From assembly GCA_020356065.1 (NCBI GenBank), contig CP070632.1:1302796-1350741 (forward strand): a stretch of DNA of 47,946 nucleotides, read 5' to 3'. The notes beneath the pieces are model-generated. The model was not told the DNA's origin. It saw nothing but the letters and a program-made list of their open reading frames with translations, and ran no database searches. Of this stretch, positions 42,135 through 47,946 are shown piece by piece. Source of the stretch: Nitrospiraceae bacterium. Its GTDB lineage: Bacteria; Nitrospirota; Thermodesulfovibrionia; UBA6902. The position numbers and the translations under genes are program-made. Each line of letters begins with the position of its first letter. Within the stretch, counting starts at the first letter, position 1.

Positions 42135-42172
42135 AAGTCTCATGTTACCTTAATGGTGATGGCATGAGACTT
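42135..42172 (+). promoter_or_regulatory. Inverted repeat in the leader of the AraC-type regulator
   Basis: AAGTCTCATG (42135-42144) and CATGAGACTT (42163-42172) are perfect 10-bp arms 18 bases apart, ending 34 bases before the ATG. It may be a transcript hairpin or an operator. No T-run follows. Confidence 0.5.
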
Positions 42173-42206
42173 GCAATGACTCTAATGGAATAATCCGGAA
42201 AGTACC

Positions 42207-42974
42207 ATGAACAAAAAACCTGTCCTCGTTATAGCAGATCATCACATCCATGACTTTTACCACACTCTTGTGATCGCAGAGGAGAATATCGTGGTCCTTC
42301 AAGCAAAGGAGTCATCTCAATTTATAAAAACCAATGATGCTGATGTTGTACTTATTGATTGTGGATCAAATACGAGCAAAGGTTTTTCATTAATAAAAGA
42401 AATTAAAACGCTGCGCAGGAATGTCCCTGTTATTTTTCTCACTGATATATCATCATCCGACATTGAAGTAAAAGCATACAGAACCGGAGCCCGGGTCTTT
42501 GTTGAAAAGCCGGTAAATTTCTTTGAGCTTCGCAGTACCGTTGAGAATATACTTAGGACCAAGAGGACATGCCGGGAAGAAAGAGTTAGTTTTTTTGCAG
42601 ATAATAATAAGAAATCAGATGCTCCAGTCAATTTAGTTGACTCAGATATCCCGGAAAATATACTCAGGGCCGTCAGATATATTGAGGACAACTTGTCAGG
42701 CGTGATGAACCTCGATATTCTTTCAAAAAGGGCAAATCTAAGCAAGTATTACTTCAGCAGATTGTTTAAGAAATATACCGGCATGAGCCCTCTGGAATTT
42801 GTAAAAATATTCAGAATACATACAGCCAAAGAACTCCTCCGAAAGAAAAATTATACTGTCTCCATGGTAGCTGAAGTAACAGGGTTTAATGATCTGAGTA
42901 ATTTTGAGCGTAACTTCAAGCAGGTCACCGGCACTACTCCAAAATCTTATAAGAAAAGCATGCAAAAGAAATAG
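42207..42974 (+). CDS. Response regulator with AraC-type DNA-binding domain
   Basis: The 255-residue product has a receiver domain at about 5-120 with phosphoacceptor D51 (VVLIDCG), Thr near 79 and Lys in FVEKPVNF. The first of the two N-terminal acidic residues is Ala (A10-D11). A linker is followed by an AraC/XylS double helix-turn-helix at about 150-252: LDILSKRANLSKYYFSRLFK, KYTGMSPLEFVKIFRI, and VSMVAEVTGFNDLSNFERNF with KQVTGTTPKSYKKS. No histidine kinase is adjacent, so it is an orphan. It is divergent from porGDAB and could control it or the secreted oxidase genes downstream. GGAAAG precedes the ATG. Confidence 0.93.
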   Translation: MNKKPVLVIADHHIHDFYHTLVIAEENIVVLQAKESSQFIKTNDADVVLIDCGSNTSKGFSLIKEIKTLRRNVPVIFLTDISSSDIEVKAYRTGARVFVEKPVNFFELRSTVENILRTKRTCREERVSFFADNNKKSDAPVNLVDSDIPENILRAVRYIEDNLSGVMNLDILSKRANLSKYYFSRLFKKYTGMSPLEFVKIFRIHTAKELLRKKNYTVSMVAEVTGFNDLSNFERNFKQVTGTTPKSYKKSMQKK

Positions 42975-43025
42975 GCTGCCTTTTTTTATACGGTGACAGC
43001 AGGTCATAAATAGGACAATAAAAAC

Positions 43026-43057
43026 GGCGGCTGCCCCATGCATACCGCCATTTTTTT
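43026..43057. terminator. Probable terminator between convergent genes
   Basis: GGCGG (43026-43030) and CCGCC (43045-43049) form a short GC-rich stem over a 14-base loop, with AAAA before and TTTTTTT after. It can serve the AraC-type regulator (+) and perhaps the DNRLRE gene (-). Confidence 0.6.
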
Positions 43058-43077
43058 AAATCATTCAGGATCTGATA

Positions 43078-43770
43078 TTATTTAACAGGAACAGAGTATG
43101 TTATTTCAAGAAGAGGTCTCCAGTCGGGATTGATATTTTCCCTGCTTGCAAAGGGGACAACCGTTTGAGGATTGCTTTCATCACCTATCAGTATCCATCC
43201 AAAGTTCTTCTCAGCGTGTCTCAGCCAGTAATCAATATCACGTATCATCCGGTCTGTTGATTCAAAAGTATAATAACCGATAGCATTACCCACGGACATG
43301 CTTGAACTAATGCGGCCTTTATACTGTCCGCCTTCCTTGCTCCATTCGGAATTTGGATAAAACGTGTGAACCCATGTAGCATCACCGGATTGTGCCTGTA
43401 CCCCTTTGCCGCCGATACTGATTGATGCTCCCTCACCCCAGTCCTGAAGTAAACGATTCATCATGATCATTCCGCTCACGTTATTTGCCTTTGTCATGTA
43501 AAGGGTAAGTGATGCGCTTTCAATGAAAGCATCAGCCGGTAGTGCTGATGATATATCAAAATAAATTACTCCCCGTCTGATACTGTTCATCTGCTGGTTT
43601 GTTCTTCCAATATAGATTTCTGTTCCTGAGCCGTTCGAAAGTGTTCCATTTGGATTCTCGATAAGCGTATTATCTCCGCCTGCCTCTATATATGCGGTTT
43701 CAGCCTGTGAATATGCCGGCATAAACGCAAGAGTGCATAAGATAAGAATTGCTAACACAAAAGTCCTCAT
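43078..43770 (-). CDS. Secreted DNRLRE-domain protein
   Basis: The 230-residue product has a Sec signal (RTFVLAILILCTLAFMPAYS, cleavage near 22). A single DNRLRE-type domain follows: AYIEAGGDNTLIENPNG, IYIGRTNQQ, RRGVIYFDISSALPADAFIE, SASLTLYMTK, LLQDWGEGASI, NFGWILIGDESN and a closing strand PLLEITYSV. DNRLRE domains are beta-rich extracellular modules of unclear function, perhaps binding carbohydrate or surfaces. The same module forms the N-terminus of the oxidase encoded just upstream. No anchoring motif or PEP-CTERM is seen. The start is ATG 43770 with TTGGAGG upstream. Confidence 0.85.
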   Translation of the reverse strand: MRTFVLAILILCTLAFMPAYSQAETAYIEAGGDNTLIENPNGTLSNGSGTEIYIGRTNQQMNSIRRGVIYFDISSALPADAFIESASLTLYMTKANNVSGMIMMNRLLQDWGEGASISIGGKGVQAQSGDATWVHTFYPNSEWSKEGGQYKGRISSSMSVGNAIGYYTFESTDRMIRDIDYWLRHAEKNFGWILIGDESNPQTVVPFASRENINPDWRPLLEITYSVPVK

Positions 43771-43867
43771 AATGTTCCTCCAAATTTAAAGATTTAAGCA
43801 GAAGTGTAATCTTATATTCGCTTAAAATTAGGTTAACGTCAAATAATTTTACACCATTCTTGAAAAA

Positions 43868-43892
43868 AGAGGGGAGCGATTAGCTCCCCTCT
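43868..43892 (-). terminator. Intrinsic terminator of the multicopper oxidase gene
   Basis: AGAGGGGAGC and GCTCCCCTCT (43868-43877 with 43883-43892) pair perfectly over a five-base loop. On the minus strand TTTTTTC follows. It lies 29 bases after the stop at 43921. Confidence 0.92.
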
Positions 43893-43920
43893 CTTATGCA
43901 TGTTTCAGAAAGAAAAGGCT

Positions 43921-46900
43921 CTATCTTGTTAAACAGGCCCCTTTCTTCCACTGACACTGTGGAAAGCTTCTGCACTGATTACGGTCCTGGATGTTTTCAC
44001 AGACCACATTCTGACAGTCCGGGTCTTCTGCAGTGTCAGTCAGTTCATCACAGTCGTTGTCTAAACCATCGCTGCAGCTTGGATCACCAGCAGGTCCTTC
44101 TGTTCCCGGCGTGCCCGGAGTACAGGTGTCTACTTCAGTTCCGCCTGAGCAGGTAAGGTTTCCCGTAGCAGCACATACGCCGATACCACAGGTGGTCGGT
44201 GCACCAATTGCGCCATCACAGTCTGCAATATCTGCACAGTCAGTCAGGGTGTCACAGTCGTTGTTATTGCCGTCAAAGCACGACTGCTCCGGAGTCTCAT
44301 CCGGCACGCAGGCGTCAAGAATTGTCGTAGTCACCATATTTGATGCGACGTCAGCGTGATTAAGGGCAGGATCTGAGGCAATAACCGCTGTGTCATTTGA
44401 TTGAGTGCCATCCGGCTGAGCCGTAACGGTAAGGATCACATCCTGACTTTCAGCAGGCAGTAACTGTACCAAATTTGCACTCAGTGTGGATGGTAATACA
44501 AAGTCCGCTCCATTATCAGAATCATCAACTGTTAAATTGAATGTCGTTATTGAACAGTCTCCGGTATCGTTGTTAGTAACACTAACAGTATAGGTGACAC
44601 TGTTGCCGGCATCAACATCCTGGGCAGCCGGTGTGATCGAAACAGAAGGATCTACGTATGTGCACGGGACTGCTGCTGCGCAGTCTACAGCACAGTTGGC
44701 AGCAGTCTCCTGGCCTTCGCAGAGTCTGTCACCACAGCATGCCTCAAGCCGCTGAGCTACACGGCAGTACAGATTCATGCTGGAGTCGATGCAGCGGTTG
44801 TCGTTCGCGTCTACGCCACAACTGATCGGATTGGTAACCTGACCGTCATCGAACCCGCAGCAGAACTGCTTGGAAGCAGAGCCCTTCTGTTTGCCGGCGC
44901 AGTCCTCGGGACAGGTGACGCAGTTTTCACCGTCACCCTCCTCACAGAGACCGTTGCCGCAGAGGGCGCCGCTTACTTTGGCGCAATCAGTAGGGTTGCT
45001 GACGCAGTCTTCATTTGCACTGCAGATGCCGTCAATGTCAGCATTTGCGGGATCATTGGTTGTCTGGAACTGTCTCATCATCTCGTGGTCTTCATGATCG
45101 AGAATGTGGCAATGCTGCGGGAACCTTCCGAGGTAGTCCGTGAAGTCCATGATGATCTTCACCCTCGAGTTTGGCGGAACCCGTACTGTGTCTTTCCAGG
45201 TGTTGATTTCCCACGTCTCGAGCGGAATTGGCTGACCGCCGAGCGTCTCCTTGCTCAGGATCTGGTACTTGACCAGATGCACGTGCATGGGATGCATGGA
45301 ACTAGTCGGGTTCTCGAATTCCCATACCTCGCGGTTGCCGAGGATCGGGAACTCGGTCAGGTCATCCCAATGTTTACCGATGACATTTCCGCCCGGTCCG
45401 TCCAGGGACTCGACCAGCCACTCAGTAACCGATCTTCCCGAGGCGTCCTTGCACAACTGGTTTGGTTCCCTCACAAGCCGGAAATAGCGAGTTACGTCGG
45501 CCGAGTTCTCAGGCATCGGTGTTACGGGGCGCAGTGTTGAGGATATCGTCCCGGTGTATCCAGGGTTGCCCGTCACCACGAACTTCATGATGTTTGGAAG
45601 CAGTGGCGAGGTCTGTTCATCGTTGCGCATCACGATCTCGGTTCCGACAGGATATCCAGCGAAATCTATAACAACGTCCAAACGATCAGCAGGTACAAAG
45701 GTGCTGATGGTATTGCCGAGGTCGATTGGAGCGCTGACCAGGCCAACATCCGTACCGACAAGTAAAAAGCTCGGATCGTTCCCTGGATTAGTAATATTCT
45801 CAAGTCGTAAGCTGTACTCTCGGGACTGAGAGCCGTTCAGGATACGGAAGCGGTACTTGCCCTGATCAACATTCAGAAACGGCCATACTTTTCCGTTTAC
45901 AACGATTTTGTCGCCTTTGAATGCCTCTTCAAGCTGGGCATTGTAGAACAGCGAGCCGTCCGGATTGAAGATACGGTCCTGGATCGCCAGGCCGATCTCA
46001 TACTGTCCGCTCGGCAGGCCAAAGGCATTGTCCGGACCGAGAGTGTCCTCACTGTCTGCAAGGAGGTAGTAGCCGGCCATTCCTCCGTACACATTCAGGC
46101 GTGTAATACCCAGTGCGTGGTCGTGGTACCAGAGAGTAGCTGCATCCTGATTGTTAGGATACTCGTAGATATCTCTCTCACCGGGCAGGATGTGGTATTC
46201 GGGTTGACCGTCGACCCTAGCCGGAACATGTCCGCCATGCAGGTGTGTTACTATACGCTTGCTGTCGGCCCAGGAGTTAGGGCCGTGAGCACAGGTGTCC
46301 ACCTCAAGAAGGTTGGTGCCTCGTCCACCGCCGCCGCCCGAAGACAGATTGTTAACATATGTAACTTCAATCGGAGTATCTTTTGTTGCCACGATCGTGG
46401 CAGCAGGCCAGGCGCCGTTGTAGGTCCATACGGTGGTATCCGGAAGTTTGGAGTGAACATTCTGGGCTGCCTCTTCGACCGATACGGTATACTGAAGCAC
46501 TCCGTCTGCCCGGGTTCCTGTCGGCTGCAGTATCGGCGGGATTGGCAGCGGCTCGATGAAAGGCGTCAGGCCGCAATCAACATTGTTATCGGTACATAAA
46601 CTGTCTGCTCCCTGAAAAAGTCCGCCGCCTGCTTCGCATACATCACGGCTCACTTCCGAACATGACTCATCTGCATTACAACAGGCCCCGATCGGCTGAG
46701 GGCAGGGATTTGGTGTGCAGGTTTCTTCTCCCCCTACTGACAGGGTACCTCCTAATGCAATACAATTCTGTTCACCGGCACCGGTACCCTGCGGTTCATC
46801 AAGTACCTCAGCGCAATCACCGAACGGTTCGGCAAGACAGCAGGCAAGGGTTGCACCAACCGGTGTGTAGTCGACAACGAGAACAGGAGCTACCGCATTC

Positions 46901-47571
46901 TCACTGCTTCCAAAACGGCGTGTTGAGTTTACGATGTTCTCGTCACCGATCAGAATCCATCCGAAGTTTGGGGTTGTTCCGTCCAGCCAGCCCTGTACAT
47001 CGCTGACCATGGCGGCATTGCCGGGAGCCGTACTGTCCCAAGCCGGTGGATCGGCGCCAACAATAGAAGTGCTACCGCTTGCGGTGGCATTATAATCACC
47101 CCCGGGGGTGCCCCACAATGTCTGGTTATGCATGGCAGCGTTCCATGTGGCAGCTCCGTCAACTGCTGCCTCACCCTGACCGCCTCCGCGTACGCCACAG
47201 GTATTCGTGCCCTCACCCCAGGCAGTGTTGACCCGGTGCAGGGAGAAGACTGCGTTGGAATTGTTACCACCCCGGGTTATTGTCATGCTCAGGGTGACGC
47301 TGTTGATGATTGAACCGGCCAGGATTTGACCGGCAATATCGAATTGTAGCAAGGCGCGGCGGGCACTACCAACACCAGCCGGCTCATTTGTCATACCGGC
47401 AAAGATCGAATCACACTCCCCGGAACTGTTGTCCGGTAATTCCTCTGCCAGCGTGTTGTCGATGATAGGATTGATGTTAGCTATAGCGGCAAGAGCATCA
47501 ATAGCCGCCAAAGAAAACACTGATACGAAAACAAATACTAGAATCAGCAGAAAAATAAATCTATTCTTCAT
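43921..47571 (-). CDS. Secreted multicopper oxidase with DNRLRE, Cys-rich and MopE-like modules
   Basis: This 1216-residue exported protein has a Sec signal (about 1-30), a DNRLRE module at about 35-235 (NFGWILIGDE) and a Cys-rich linker at about 240-350 (GACCNADESC). A CotA/bilirubin-oxidase-like core follows at about 360-835, with the four copper motifs THLHGG near 442, YHDH near 481, HPMHVH near 758 and HCHILDHEDHEMM near 820. A second Cys-rich part (CGNGLCEEGDGENC), a beta domain at about 970-1080 and MopE-type repeats (CFDGNNNDCDTLTDC, CSDGLDNDCDELTD) end it. It should oxidise metals or phenolics outside the cell; Mn(II), Cu(I) or Fe(II) are possibilities. A GGGGA ribosome site precedes ATG 47571. 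Confidence 0.9.
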   Translation of the reverse strand: MKNRFIFLLILVFVFVSVFSLAAIDALAAIANINPIIDNTLAEELPDNSSGECDSIFAGMTNEPAGVGSARRALLQFDIAGQILAGSIINSVTLSMTITRGGNNSNAVFSLHRVNTAWGEGTNTCGVRGGGQGEAAVDGAATWNAAMHNQTLWGTPGGDYNATASGSTSIVGADPPAWDSTAPGNAAMVSDVQGWLDGTTPNFGWILIGDENIVNSTRRFGSSENAVAPVLVVDYTPVGATLACCLAEPFGDCAEVLDEPQGTGAGEQNCIALGGTLSVGGEETCTPNPCPQPIGACCNADESCSEVSRDVCEAGGGLFQGADSLCTDNNVDCGLTPFIEPLPIPPILQPTGTRADGVLQYTVSVEEAAQNVHSKLPDTTVWTYNGAWPAATIVATKDTPIEVTYVNNLSSGGGGGRGTNLLEVDTCAHGPNSWADSKRIVTHLHGGHVPARVDGQPEYHILPGERDIYEYPNNQDAATLWYHDHALGITRLNVYGGMAGYYLLADSEDTLGPDNAFGLPSGQYEIGLAIQDRIFNPDGSLFYNAQLEEAFKGDKIVVNGKVWPFLNVDQGKYRFRILNGSQSREYSLRLENITNPGNDPSFLLVGTDVGLVSAPIDLGNTISTFVPADRLDVVIDFAGYPVGTEIVMRNDEQTSPLLPNIMKFVVTGNPGYTGTISSTLRPVTPMPENSADVTRYFRLVREPNQLCKDASGRSVTEWLVESLDGPGGNVIGKHWDDLTEFPILGNREVWEFENPTSSMHPMHVHLVKYQILSKETLGGQPIPLETWEINTWKDTVRVPPNSRVKIIMDFTDYLGRFPQHCHILDHEDHEMMRQFQTTNDPANADIDGICSANEDCVSNPTDCAKVSGALCGNGLCEEGDGENCVTCPEDCAGKQKGSASKQFCCGFDDGQVTNPISCGVDANDNRCIDSSMNLYCRVAQRLEACCGDRLCEGQETAANCAVDCAAAVPCTYVDPSVSITPAAQDVDAGNSVTYTVSVTNNDTGDCSITTFNLTVDDSDNGADFVLPSTLSANLVQLLPAESQDVILTVTAQPDGTQSNDTAVIASDPALNHADVASNMVTTTILDACVPDETPEQSCFDGNNNDCDTLTDCADIADCDGAIGAPTTCGIGVCAATGNLTCSGGTEVDTCTPGTPGTEGPAGDPSCSDGLDNDCDELTDTAEDPDCQNVVCENIQDRNQCRSFPQCQWKKGACLTR

Positions 47572-47928
47572 TGTAAATCCCCTTTCATAAAATTGTAAAG
47601 CGATAATAAGTGCTGACTTGAATTGATTACTCTACCCCCCCTTCATTGAATTGATGTTTCTTAAAATGGATCGTAATTTGAAGACATCGATTGCTCTGAG
47701 AAATGTGATTAAAGATGTCTTCCCTCTCTTTAGACACCTATTTCGGTGGTACATGTCAGTACGAATAGCTCGTGACGCAAACAATCAATTGCGTGATATT
47801 CAGTATAGCAGATGAAACTTGTTAATTGGAATAGATCTTAATTAATAACTATAATATAGGGTATATATTTTTTATACACCATATTTGATCGGATTGCAAG
47901 AGAATTTTTTTTCACAAGGCAAAACTGA
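47572..47928. other. Upstream region of the multicopper oxidase gene
   Basis: No gene is seen. On the minus strand TGCTATACT (47810-47802) could be an extended -10 element, without a good -35, giving a leader of about 220 bases. An imperfect inverted repeat, ATATAGGGTATA with TATACACCATAT, lies near 47853-47885. The region is AT-rich. Confidence 0.35.
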
Positions 47929-47946
47929 TGTGAACAATTGTTCACA
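47929..47946. promoter_or_regulatory. Perfect 18-bp palindrome at the window edge
   Basis: TGTGAACAATTGTTCACA is fully self-complementary. It has the form of a dimeric repressor operator and may control the multicopper oxidase gene or a gene beyond the window. It ends at the last base, so it may be longer. Confidence 0.55.

Noticed and set aside
1-47946. CRISPR array, phage or insertion sequence transposase
   Set aside because: No regularly spaced repeat-spacer units, cas genes, phage structural genes or transposase frames were seen on either strand.

Overview
This window comes from a Gram-negative-type bacterium of moderate GC content. Three things support that: meso-diaminopimelate peptidoglycan (MurE has DNPR), lipoproteins and secreted proteins, and sigma-54 regulation. 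A complete dcw cluster, a four-subunit pyruvate:ferredoxin oxidoreductase, a DHH-CBS-nucleotidyltransferase fusion, Cys-bearing PAS kinases and DNRLRE/MopE-type secreted proteins together suggest Nitrospirota or a former deltaproteobacterial lineage. This is inference; no rRNA is present.

Layout. 1-315 (-): the start of a lipoprotein gene cut by the window edge. 612-19543 (+): the division and cell wall cluster mraZ-rsmH-ftsL-ftsI-murE-murF-mraY-murD-ftsW-murG-murC-murB-ddl-ftsQ-ftsA-ftsZ. It starts at a near-consensus sigma-70 promoter with three 10-bp-phased GTGG repeats (a probable MraZ autoregulatory site) and ends at a perfect hairpin terminator. 19.5-20.8 kb: a decaying metal locus with a YHS-domain pseudogene and an intact Met-rich periplasmic protein. 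20968-22665 (+): proS. 22.7-23.6 kb (-): a small membrane protein behind a -24/-12 promoter, an upstream inverted repeat and a leader with three short hairpins. 23.6-27.6 kb: a parvulin lipoprotein (-), a small DUF3553-like protein (+) and a tRNA nucleotidyltransferase fusion (-). 27.8-30.1 kb (-): a Cys-rich small protein, then a tight set of STAS-domain protein, small unknown protein and RpoD-family sigma factor. 30.5-36.4 kb (-): a sigma-54 response regulator with its multi-PAS kinase, then an orphan LuxR-type regulator whose receiver has Ser at the phosphorylation position. 36.6-38.5 kb: a gene graveyard (interrupted B12-binding radical SAM gene, half an acyltransferase, HicB and HigA remnants) next to tRNA-Asn. 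38.6-41.7 kb (-): the porGDAB operon. 42.2-43.0 kb (+): an AraC-type response regulator. 43.1-47.6 kb (-): two secreted DNRLRE proteins, one a 1216-residue multicopper oxidase with MopE-like repeats.

Several families of short dispersed repeats sit in the gaps. One type also appears to lie inside coding sequence, as an in-frame insert in murC and a tail on murG. The best candidates for something undescribed are the sigma-54 unit at 22.9-23.5 kb, the STAS/unknown/sigma operon, and the TGA codon at the first cluster cysteine of the radical SAM gene, which is most likely a nonsense mutation.
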